Below, one piece after another: positions 1 through 9,800 of a DNA stretch of 64,000 nt; within the stretch, counting starts at the first letter, position 1, and each line of letters opens with the position of its first letter. Where the stretch lies: assembly GCA_949775045.1 (NCBI GenBank), contig OX459110.1:4286229-4350228 (forward strand), in the 5' to 3' direction. The notes beneath the pieces were generated by a model. The model was not told the DNA's origin, searched no databases, and saw nothing but the letters and a program-made list of their open reading frames with translations. This DNA comes from Metridium senile (Eukaryota > Cnidaria > Anthozoa > Actiniaria > Metridiidae). The translations under genes and the position numbers were made by a program.

Positions 1-429
1 ATGTCTTAGGTAATTATCATAACGAGTGTAATATAATCTCAAACTTTAATTATTTTACATCTGTAGGCGATATATAATTGTAGAGCTAAATGTGCCAAAG
101 GCGGCTTATAATGTTCGTTAATTTAAGCTCTTTTAATCGAAAAGACGTTTACAGTTGAAGCCCATTCAAAAATTAATGATAACTGAAAAACAATTTCAAT
201 ATTGATCACTTATTTTTTACTCACTGCACAGTCAGTATAATTTTCAATTTTTAATTTTATGGCATTCAGAGGAGATATATCTAACACATATTCGATCAAA
301 TTCGAGGCTTGATATTTTATTCCTTAATTTCACATTGAGAGGTCCAGGTGATTTTGCAAGTCCACCCTCCGGCTAGTAGAAACCAAGACTAAACCAATCA
401 GAATTATTTTTGTCGCATCGCCAACAGTT
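1..429. other. Gene-free A+T-rich sequence
   Basis: No coding exon, RNA gene or clear repeat seen. The open frames are short and low-complexity. Confidence 0.5.
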
Positions 430-437
430 CTAATATG

Positions 438-768
438 AGGGTCCTGAAGGGGTAAATTGGGAATTGGGATTTGCCTTTTTTCGAGGCTGGGAATTGGGAT
501 TTGCCCATTGGGATTGGGATTTGTCCATTGGGATTGGGATTTGTCCATAGGATTTGGCTATTTCTTGTCCATTCGTTTTCTCTTAAGATGCTAAAATAAT
601 GTTTTAAATTGAGTAATTTGCAACATTTTACGTCGTTTTAGTAGACTAGAAGAGAAAATCGAACTATCTTGGGCTTCCTGTGGTTAAGGTTTGGGCTTCC
701 TGTGGTAATTGGGATTTTGATAAAAAATTGATTGGGAATTGGGATTGGATACCCCCCTTCAGGACCCT
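438..768. mobile_element. 331-bp hAT-like MITE with 8-bp target duplication
   Basis: The ends are inverted repeats (AGGGTCCTGAAGGGG at the left, its complement at the right). The flanks carry a perfect 8-bp direct repeat, CTAATATG, at 430-437 and 769-776. Inside are repeats of GGGAATTGGGATTTG-type units and two copies of TTGGGCTTCCTGTGG. There is no coding capacity. An 8-bp duplication is typical of hAT transposons, but P-like and other superfamilies also make 8 bp, so the superfamily is an inference. Confidence 0.75.
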
Positions 769-776
769 CTAATATG

Positions 777-2200
777 GCTTTGTTCGAGAGAGTTGTTTCC
801 CGTGTTAACCCTCTATAAATATGTCCTTAACATAACTTAACATTAAAACAAATCTATGTTACTTGGACAACAAAAGTTACTGCGCTATCAACAATAAAAA
901 AGAATAAGAACAAAATGAAAAGGCCTAAAAGTAACCGAAATCGTTAGTTGCTGACCCTAGACGCCATTTTGTAACTGTTCGTGTTGACAAACAATCCTTT
1001 GCACGCTTCGAAGCGAGATCACCTGGTTCTTAAGTAAGAATAAGAATCAAATAACCAAGGGGACAAATTTAACCAATAAAATGTGAATATTCTGGAGCAT
1101 AGATAAAAAGAAATGTGTATGTTAGCTGCACGTTACAACCTACTTATAAGTTTCTGGTAACACGTCACGTGCACGTCACGTGCTCTTACACATTGCATAA
1201 CCAATTCATAGTTATTATTCGAAACATCAATGTTATTATACCTCACAAATAATCCTCCAACCATATCTCCGTAGTTTAGTCACGTGGCGATCCATTATTG
1301 TGCGATATTGGACAGCAACCTATTGGACTGCAACTTTTGAGTTGTGTACTCGAGATATTTTGAACAAACTATTTGTTCGCGATCGGTATATAATAAAACA
1401 TCTATATCATCGCCCATTATGGCAGATATTTTTTTTAACTATTTTTAAAAGTGGACTCGATTTTAATATTGAATTCTCGACTTATTCTGCCATATTGGGC
1501 TCGGATGAATCCACTAAGCTAAGTGTATATTATTTTTTGATTACAGTATAATCTACAATTAATTTTTAGTCTATAAATATTTCCTTGGAACGCAATCCTC
1601 TTGTGAAATGCTCAAAGAGTGTTGATATTAAGAGTCATGAATCTTACCAACGTCACAGTTAAATGGATCGATGTCTTTCTTAATTAATTAATTGTAGACT
1701 TTCTGGAGTGCCACTGCCTGCTATATACAGTCAATTCAAAAAACATTGTCGTCAATAGGCTTCAAGTCTACGCGACTAGACCGAAAGGTAGCATGGGTAG
1801 AAATCACCGAAGCGGCGAATTATTCATAATTAGTTGATTGAGTGCGCGTGGTATTGCATTAGATACTGTGTGCATTTATCCGCTTCGGTGATATGGGAAA
1901 ATATCAGACCGGAAATCAGCCAATCAGAGCGCGCGTACTATCGTAGCCATATAATAATCCTTTAATATTATATGTATCATACATATAATATACATTTGTA
2001 TATAATGATTCAAGTTATAATTATTTTGTATTTGTAAACTTGTTTTCTTATATATCAATGTATTTGAAATTTAATAAACTCCCACAATTCTTATCGGTCT
2101 CAGATCGACCGTTTTTAAATTAACAAAGTTAATTGAACCTGGTGTAAGTAATTATTATTGTTTGATTGACTTGTCGAGTGTTCGATGGATAGAAACTTAG
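777..2200. other. Gene-free stretch with a small inverted repeat
   Basis: No exon supported. Around 1802-1893 there is an inverted pair (ATCACCGAAGCGG and CCGCTTCGGTGAT), followed by a CCAATCAGAGCGCGCG phrase that recurs near 4170, 24010 and 27330. These look like remains of non-autonomous fold-back elements. Confidence 0.35.
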
Positions 2201-3434
2201 GCCCTGTCCACACGTAGCCGGGTATTTTTGAAAAAGGATATTTTTTTATCCGTATTCAAAAATATCTGCGTCCACACGTAGCGTATTCGAATCGTATCTG
2301 CCCGTCCACACGTATACGCGAATACGCCTCGAAAACGCTAGCCGTCCATACAGAGCATGCGCACGCATGCGCTCTTTACAGTAGCACATCCGCGAAAATT
2401 CAACACTTTGCGCCATCTTTGTTTACTACGCTCGCTTCACAATCCTACCGATTTTTATATAGTAAATATGTCTAAACAGGCGAGTAAATCAAAGAGAAAA
2501 GGGAAGGCTGTATTCTACATATTATTATATTCTTTTAAAGGTCAAAATCGCCGTGGTTTTGCTGGCCGTCGGTTTATGCTCTTTAACGGCGCTGTTTTAA
2601 CTCCAGATCAGTGAAATTATCCTTAACATCTTTTGTCGCCTCCTCACTTCACTTCACTTAGATTTATTGTGTTACATCAGAAGAAAATAAATACACAGCA
2701 GCGGTTGTTGCTCTACAACATTCTACTAAGCAGTTGAAATTACACGGTCGTGAAATAAGTTGATATTATTAGAACATGCAGTCAATGATTTCTTGGGGGA
2801 GATTGTTCCAGTTTACTATGGTACGTGGTAGAAAGCTAAATTTAAATATATTTGTACGCGCTGAAATAGTAATAAAGTGTTTGCTGTGCATATGTTTTGT
2901 CGATCTAGATGGTTCTTTAATCAGTTCCATAAATGGGAGGGCGTCAGGGTTGCTCAAAGCTTTGTTAAACAGATTTAACCTGTCGATTTTCCTACGTAGT
3001 TGCAAGGTTTTCCATCCAAGTTTTTCAAGCATCTTTGTAATAGATCCAGGCTCGTAATTGAAGTAGTCAGATAGGACAAATCGTGCAGCTCGACGTTGCA
3101 CCTTCTCTATTTCATTTGATGAAAATATATATATTTGTATAATTAGCTTGAATGTTTAAATAGGCATCTTGCGACTATATCATGTAGGCTATAAAGTTTG
3201 AAACAAGCCCAAGAAAAAGTGAAACGTGAACAGCCTGACGTCATCGTATTCAAAAAGTCCGTTTTCGCCGTCCACACGTATACGATAAACCTCCGACTAA
3301 AAAAATTTACAGTCTGGAGAGCGTATTCGAAAACATCCGTTTTCGGTGACCAAAAACGCCGTTTACGTGTGGACGGAAGGCGTAAACGGAGGAAAAAAGC
3401 TCCGTTTTCAAAAATACCCGGCTACGTGTGGACG
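2201..3434. mobile_element. TIR element carrying a LINE fragment
   Basis: A 28-bp inverted repeat is perfect between 2207-2234 and 3405-3432 (starting TCCACACGTAGCCGGGTATT). Subterminal copies of CGTCCACACGTATACG follow at both ends. The interior contains a reverse-transcriptase remnant on the minus strand, so a LINE piece was captured by, or inserted into, a non-autonomous DNA transposon. The right end abuts another fold-back element, so no target duplication can be read. Confidence 0.65.
2769..3116 (-). pseudogene. CR1/L2-like non-LTR retrotransposon, reverse-transcriptase C-terminal fragment
   Basis: About 115 codons read on the minus strand: an EKVQRRAARFVLSDY block, then a MLEKLGW..LQLRRK block, then FSFLPRTIVNWNNLP before a stop. 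This order is the hallmark of the region just after the reverse-transcriptase palm in CR1/L2/Jockey-group LINEs. Endonuclease and polymerase domains are absent, so it is a 5'-truncated dead copy. It lies inside the TIR element at 2201-3434. Confidence 0.8.
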
Positions 3435-3667
3435 TCAATCAAACTGTGTTTACAAGACCCATGGTGTTTTTACTTCAGTCGGGTTGCGAAACATGTCTGA
3501 ATCCCACAATAACTTCTTCGTCGGATTCAGACATATTTCGCAGCCCGACTGAAGTATAAAAAATACCACGCGTCTTGTAAACACAGTTTGATTGACGTCC
3601 ACCAACTTCACGTTTTATAGGGGGCTTTTTATGCGAACGGTGCACGTGTGACTGAGAACTGCTGTAA
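3435..3667. mobile_element. Fold-back element, family A, copy 1
   Basis: Two arms of about 75 bp form a near-perfect palindrome between 3437 and 3597: GTCAATCAAACTGTGTTTAC reads inward from the left and its complement from the right. The right side continues into GCACGTGTGACTGAGAACTG and ends GCTGTAA. The matching outer left end is missing, probably lost against the neighbouring element. A fuller copy lies at 41486-41824. Confidence 0.7.
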
Positions 3668-3880
3668 TCATGATCACGAAACTCGCAAAGGGAAGTGGCG
3701 CTTTCGAAACTTCGTGCGTCTATCTCTTTCGTAATAAGTGGTCGATCTATATGCGAGTGCACGTGCATGAATATAGTCAATGTCATTAATATTGTACACG
3801 TACCAACAATATATAATGAACAATTATTCGCCGCAGGAGAAGTGATTATCGGTGAATATTTACCGAGCGGCGAGTCTTAT

Positions 3881-4208
3881 TATAAATACAAAGGTGATTA
3901 TTTGAAAAAAGGAAGAGGAAATAGTATTGAAAGTGAAAATATTTTATATTTTAAAAGCGCGACCGTCAAGCGTAAAAATTGTAAACGTTGTCTCGCATAA
4001 TGACAAAAAATAACGTGACAATTTATGATACCTTCTTTAGTCGATTGTGAGACAGCATTTTCTTTAAATTTTTCGTTTTCATCTTCGCTAACAGTGACAA
4101 AACGACTACTGGTAGCCATTTTGTCCGAAAAGCTGATAATCGGCTGATAATCCGAGATAGCAAACCAATCAGAGTGCGCGATTTTGTATAATCACCTTTG
4201 TATTTATA
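3881..4208. mobile_element. MITE-like element with 20-bp TIRs
   Basis: The first 20 bases (TATAAATACAAAGGTGATTA) are exactly complementary to the last 20 at 4189-4208. The interior has a CCAATCAGAGTGCGCG phrase. No frame is credible. Confidence 0.6.
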
Positions 4209-4231
4209 CTAATGGTTATTATTACCACAGA

Positions 4232-4540
4232 TAACATAAGTTCCGGGGAGGGGGGGGGGGGGGGGGGGAAGTACCGTTTAAGGGTTCTGGCTCAAAAATT
4301 ATTTATTAACATGTACTCCGTACCTATAGCTGTAAGACTCATTCTTACTCTTCTTTGTTACCAGAATAAAGCTAAGCTGCCAAGAACATGGCACAGTCGT
4401 ACCTTTTAGCATTGTTTAGGGGTTAAAATCACTAAGGCTTTAACGGTGCTGATAATTTTAAATATGCGTACCTTTTACAAGTCGTTTTCAAAATCGCCGA
4501 TCTCTTTAATTTGCAAAGGGAGTCCGGCTCCCCTCGGAAC
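4232..4540. mobile_element. Degenerate member of the 9-bp-duplication MITE family
   Basis: It starts with a run of about 18 G and contains the family phrases AGGGTTCTGGCTCAAAAATT, GCGTACCTTTTA, GTCGTTTTCAAAATCGCCGA and GCAAAGGGAGT found in the copies near 25.4, 47.3 and 49.9 kb. The middle has diverged and no target duplication is visible. Confidence 0.5.
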
Positions 4541-4622
4541 ATTAACATAAAAGAAATATCACGTGACATCACATACGTTCACTCTTAATGCTCGATACTA
4601 GCGTTAATTGTGAACATAGTAA

Positions 4623-5122
4623 AAGCCGGTACACACGAGGGAGCTTGCTCCCGCAACGCGCTCCCGCAACATGCTCGGAGCAAAGCTCCCTCGTGTGCAC
4701 CAACGATTTCACACGCAAAAAAATTTGTTGCGCAACCTGAACAAACATTTTCCTCCCGGGTTTTGCTCCCTCATATTAAACTGGTTAAATGTGAGGGAGC
4801 AAGCTCCAGGAGCAAATCTGTTGCATGAGCGTGTTTCAGGAGCAAACTCCTTCGTGTGTATTGAAACTTTTCTGCCGCGCAACAACCTGTCTCCAGTTGA
4901 CCAATCAAATTGTTGGATTTAAACTAGTTTCCATGCTCCGGTCGGGTTGTTTACATCGTTTTGCTCCCTCGTTTCTCTCGTGTGTACTGGTCTTGGAAAA
5001 TGACCAAGGATCACCCAGGATCACCCAGGATCACCCAGGATCACCCAGGACCACCCAGGACCACCCAGGAGTATGTTGCGGGAGCGTGTTGCGGGAGCAA
5101 GCTCCCTCGTGTGTACCGGCCT
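4623..5122. mobile_element. 500-bp TIR element with TAA target duplication (PIF/Harbinger-like)
   Basis: The terminal inverted repeats are about 54 bp (left AAGCCGGTACACACGAGGGA; right end complementary with one early mismatch). TAA flanks both ends (4620-4622 and 5123-5125). The interior repeats GGGAGCAAGCTCC-type palindromes and a 10-bp tandem array. No transposase is present. TAA duplications suit PIF/Harbinger, which is an inference. Confidence 0.7.
5008..5072 (+). repeat. 10-bp tandem repeat (GATCACCCAG)n
   Basis: Six to seven copies of GATCACCCAG, the last two reading GACCACCCAG, just inside the right end of the surrounding TIR element. Confidence 0.85.
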
Positions 5123-5168
5123 TAATGCATATTCCATATTCACTGTTACTCATTATACAATTAAAACA

Positions 5169-5477
5169 TAGATATTTCAACTACTGAAAACAAATATACA
5201 GAGAATCACGTGTCATGCACTTGTTGTAGTGTTAATCTCTACTTTACGTAGATAACGTTAATGACATTGACTACGTGTATATAGATTTGAAATATAAAAT
5301 GTTCGTGTTGATATTGATATCGATCTCAACACGAACATTTCAAATTTCAAAAATATAGACATGTAGTCAATGTCATTAACATTGTCTACGAGTAAAGTAG
5401 AGATTAACACTACAACAAGTGACTAGTGATTCTCTATATAGTCTGTATATTTGTTTTCAGTGGCTTTGAAATATCTA
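5169..5477. mobile_element. Fold-back element, family B, copy 1
   Basis: TAGATATTTCAA at the left is complementary to TTGAAATATCTA at the right. Inward of this, arms of about 115 bp pair nearly perfectly (for example GTAGTGTTAATCTCTACTTT against its complement near 5400) around a short centre at about 5320. Half of a related copy lies near 55935-56030. Confidence 0.7.
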
Positions 5478-5596
5478 TACTTTATAAATAAATGGAAACT
5501 AGCGAGTAAACTAGTATAGGCTGTGTTGGTGTTTGATATAAACGATAGGTAATATAATGAAATTTGTAACACCGTAACAAATGTTCACTTAATTAA

Positions 5597-5639
5597 CTTT
5601 ACTGACGTTTCGAGCTTTAGCCCTTCGTCGGAGTAAAAA
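5597..5639 (-). ncRNA. Hammerhead-ribozyme-like motif (copy 1, putative)
   Basis: Read on the minus strand: UUUACU, then CCGACGA, a short GGGC-UAAA-GCUC hairpin, GAAA, CGUC, then AGUAAA. The outer UUUACU/AGUAAA pair gives a perfect six-base helix I. The order matches CUGANGA - helix II - GAAA - GUC of a type I hammerhead. Deviations: C in place of the core U4 and one extra A before helix II. Helix III would be only two pairs, possible only in a dimer. This is a structural resemblance, not proof. Confidence 0.3.
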
Positions 5640-5659
5640 GGAGTGAATGTGTCACGTAT

Positions 5660-5795
5660 CACATGTGAGCAGAGTTGTGTGCTTAAATATTCAACGTAGA
5701 GGTAGTGGGTACACCGGTGTGAGTGAGTCTCCCCAATTAGCCACTGGCTAAATACTAGCTTTAAGACGCTAAAAAAGTTTTTTTTTTTTTTTGAT
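5660..5795 (+). mobile_element. SINE family 1, 3' half
   Basis: Shares AACGTAGAGGTAGTG, GAGTCTCCCCAATTAG and GCTAAATAC...GAC/TGxTAAAAAA with copies near 40.5 and 48.8 kb and ends in a T run. The tRNA-like head is missing here. Confidence 0.55.
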
Positions 5796-5989
5796 ACGTG
5801 ATATTATTATTTTTTCTTTTGTTTTTACGTTTTTTAGAAAATTCTGGATACACTTTTTTTCCTTATTTGTATTGTAGCCACTTGACTTTACTGGCAGCTA
5901 GTAGACTTCTAGACAGCATGCATGTTGATATCGATGATGAAGATAATTAACAAGATAACGGTTACATACATAATTAGATTTTCTCACCT

Positions 5990-6032
5990 CTTTCACTCCG
6001 ACGAAGGGCTAAAGCTCGAAACGTCAGTAAAG
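5990..6032 (+). ncRNA. Hammerhead-ribozyme-like motif (copy 2, putative)
   Basis: Same core as the copy at 5597-5639 but on the plus strand. Helix I has a one-base bulge (CUUUCACU against AGUAAAG). It shares the C for U4 and the extra A, so these may be family features or a shared inactivating change. Confidence 0.28.
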
Positions 6033-6077
6033 TTATAAGTCAGCATTTTTTACGGTGTTACAAATTTCATTATATTA

Positions 6078-6825
6078 ATAAAAAATTGTACAATTCTATA
6101 AACAATTATATAAATACAAATACTAGATGGTGCAATATATACAACAAGGAGGCCTCTGGAAACCAATAATGATGATGATGATAATAATGATGATGTTGAT
6201 GATAATGATAATTGTCTTAAGTTACTTATTTATAATACAAATAAATAAAAGCAATGTTTAATTTTAAATTATATCAGGTAAAATAATCATAATCATAGAT
6301 AAAAATGAGAATAATTATAATATAATATTGTTATATATGATATTTTGTGTTGTTCATGAACTCTTGAAATTTCTGTGTAATTTGACAATAAATATATATT
6401 GCTTTTATTAAATTTTGAACGTCTTTATTTACCCTAAAAAAAGGTTTATGTAGTGACCGATTTTAATAAAAAACTCAACGTATATAAACAATCTCACTCA
6501 AAGAATATGAAAGGGAGAAAATGGTTGCATAAGTAATTCATAATTCTACTGAATAAAGGCGAAAAAGGTTTCTAAATCATTCGAAAATGAAAATTTAACA
6601 TTCAGAATGGATGAATAATAAATTTCTTTGAAATATGCAAATCGCAAACGATTGATGTAAATGGCGTGATCTGATTGGCCCACAGATAAAATAAATATTC
6701 GGTAGATTTCAGCTGTTGAGCGTTTGTCAATTTTCGTTGAATGGCATCAACATTGGCATACAAGTCGATCGAAAAACGCTCATTTTTGCCCATATTTCTT
6801 TAGTTTTAATCTTTTCATATAGAAA
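6078..6825. other. Upstream region of the MYLIP-like gene
   Basis: A short GAT/AAT microsatellite lies near 6170-6212. Otherwise it is A+T-rich with no exon. The promoter of the downstream gene presumably lies here, but I see no distinctive motif. Confidence 0.35.
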
Positions 6826-9800
6826 ATGAAAATGTGGTGTTTTATTTCCGAGCCGAGCGGCATCATTCATGAGATATATTTGCCTAGAAACGCTGTTGGG
6901 CAAGAATGTTTTGATAAGGTAAAAAAAAACTGTCGCTCGCTAACTTATTTGTCTTATTTATCCTTGCAGAATATTCTTTAGTCTAGCTAAAACATCTTAA
7001 AAGCGTTTATCGAGAGTTTAAATTGTGTTTTAATTTCTGATTTTATTTTGCAGGTTTGTGAAAAACTTCATCTTGTGGAAAAGGATTATTTTGGGCTGAA
7101 ATATAGCGGGCCGAATGGAGCTCGTCTATGGTTGAATATGCGAAATTCAATGTCCGTTCAGTTGACAGGAAAACCTCCTTATAGGCTATACCTTTATGTT
7201 AAATTTTTCGTTAAACCTCAGGAATTACAACAAGAAGTTTCAAGGTAAGTAGGTATTCCGAAATTTGACAGACATAAAAAAGCGTTTCAAAAAGATGGCG
7301 AGTTTGCCAGTTTATTTCAACGAAAATCCTCATTCATTGAATGTTTGAACTTTATTAGTTTAAAAATATTTCTTCTTCTTTTATAATAACATCGTGTCGT
7401 GTTTCTTTGCTTTGTTTCCTTTTCAGACATCAGTTTTATTTGACACTGAAGAGCTATGTAGCTAGCGGAAAACTAGACCTGTCAAACTCACAGACAAAGA
7501 CAATCGCTCGGATATGTGCTCTTTCTGCTCAAATCGAGACAGGAGATTTCATTCCCGAAAAACCGCCGCAGTTTTCAAGTTACATTCCGAAATCCCTCTA
7601 CGTGTTTTATAGTAAAACTTCAGACCTGCAAAAAGATGCGGCGGCAGAGCATACTCAACTAATTCATACCACGGCGAACGAAGCAAAAATTGAGTATTTA
7701 CATCTTCTTTCAAATGTTCCCGGTTATGGCGTGGATGTATTCAAAGGGAAAATGTCGAGAGACAAGTGCACTAAAAAAGTCGAAATATGTGTTGGAAATG
7801 ATGGCGTTCGTGTGTACAGCCTAACCGAGGAATTTGACGCAAAACAAGGACGAGAAGTAATCAAGAAAGCCGTGGAAAAAAGGTAATAAAATTTAGTTTT
7901 ACTTCACAACCATTATTCTTATCAATTCTCCTGTCTTCGCTTCTTCTCGTCAAATTGACATTTCAAAGCACACGCAACTATTTTGAATGATGAACGACCT
8001 ATCTAAAAACATAGATTGGAAAGAGATTACTTGCGAAATAGCTTTCTGAACGTCAGTTACTTCAAAGTCAGTAAAAACGCTCAAAATTTAATGGATCTGG
8101 ATGCACTGAATTTGTCGATGAATTTAAACACTTGATGTGAAAACAGCGCTCATAAAGTAAGTATTTCTTTTAAAGGAGTCCATTTTAAAACTTAAACTTG
8201 ATGGTGAACCACAAGAATTACATTGTCTCTTATCCCAGTTTCGATATTCATTTAAAATATTATTTTGAAAGCCGAAAATGTTATCAAAAATATTTTTTGT
8301 GATACAAATTCTTTTTATGCCGTAAAGTTATTGTTCCGAACAGTGCAATGTAAACAAAACTTTTAGTGCGAAAATGATGATTTTTAAGGCAAATTATAAT
8401 TCACATTTTGCGGGGAAATTGTTTTAAATAACAATATAAACTAGACGGTAATATAAACAATATGGCAAAATACCTGCAGAATTTTCCACAAACGTACAAA
8501 CATAGCCCAATGTTTACACAAATGATGTTCAATTTGCCTCAAATCGTCAAAAAAAATCTTCGAAACATTTTCAATCATAATTTCCTTTATTATTCTTGTC
8601 TATACTTTGTCTATACTTTGCCAAGAATTTTCTGAAAGTGTTCAATTTGTCTACAGCAAAAGTTTTGAATAATTTATGAGTCATTTTTCAAGTTTAGAAC
8701 TATATGGAATATACGAGTTGCCGATGAACTTTTTTTTGTCATTTATACGCACGAAATCTTTCAAAAAAATATTTTCTGTAAAAACAGTTAAACTCCTTTT
8801 TGTTTGTTTTAAAATCTAATAAAACCCAGAAAACAGCGAAAAAAGTTTTTTTGGTGACTCCTTTTGTAGATTTCAAATATATTTTTTTCTTTCTTTTAAG
8901 CAAAGAGCAAAAAAATAAATAAAATTAGAGCTAGATGCGAAGTTTCCCCTGAATTTTTGAATTTTTTTTCTTCTTTTTGTCGGCAATTAAGTTCTGCATT
9001 ATTTATAATTGGAGGCAGTTAAAGTATTAAGTTGAAGAGCTTTTTTAAAAATTTGAAATAATTTTGCCCTTTTCGCACAGTTTTGAAATTTAGAACGATT
9101 AAATGATATTTTGAATTGCCGAAATCAGCGTAATTTGTGCTTGTTTGAAACACTATTCGATATCCATGAAACAGAATCAAGTTGCTACTGTAGAATAGTA
9201 TAGAGCACAAACATTACACCAAATTGAAAATGAAATAAAATTGCTATACTGTAGAATAGAGCACACACACTATGATATCCATGAAATAAAATGAAATTGC
9301 TACTGTGGAATAGAGCGCAAACACTGTATCCATGAAATAGAATCAGTCATGTCATTACGTTATTTCATAATACAGGTAGCCACTTTTATCTACCTCTCTA
9401 TCTGTCTGTCACTGTCTGTCTGTCTTGTACATCTCAATTCGATGTCTTTTGGAAAGGTATCGTATATGCTCATCGTATTTCTGAGTAAAATCAACGATTT
9501 TGTATCTTTCACGGTATCAAAATTGAAAATATCGACATATTTTGTTATCTTTCAAAGTATCGAAAATGAAAACTCCCATCGCTATCCACGCTTTAGCGTG
9601 TTATCCTATTGTTGGGAATATATTCAGGGTCTAAAATCGTTCATAAACGCGTCCTTTTTAAATCGCCTTCTGGAATCTTTTAGAGGTGTATTTCAAAAGT
9701 TCTCGACAACCTTTTACCATGCACCGAGTCCCCGGCCCCGTCCCCCTTGTGCCATGTATCGTATCTGTAGCTATAGACGGTCAGATATTAGTCTGTCATC

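Larger units (their letters stand above)
5550..6077. mobile_element. Fold-back element with paired hammerhead-like motifs
   Basis: Perfect 28-bp inverted ends (5550-5577 and 6050-6077; left TAATATAATGAAATTTGTAA). Inside each end is an oppositely oriented copy of CGACGAAGGGCTAAAGCTCG / AAACGTCAGTAAAGTTA. The middle contains a truncated SINE and T-rich sequence. No protein is encoded. The phrase resembles sequences associated with Penelope-like elements, but I cannot confirm the class. Confidence 0.6.

Noticed and set aside
3695..4000. 101-codon plus-strand frame
   Set aside because: Spans the end of a fold-back element and part of another; no domain.
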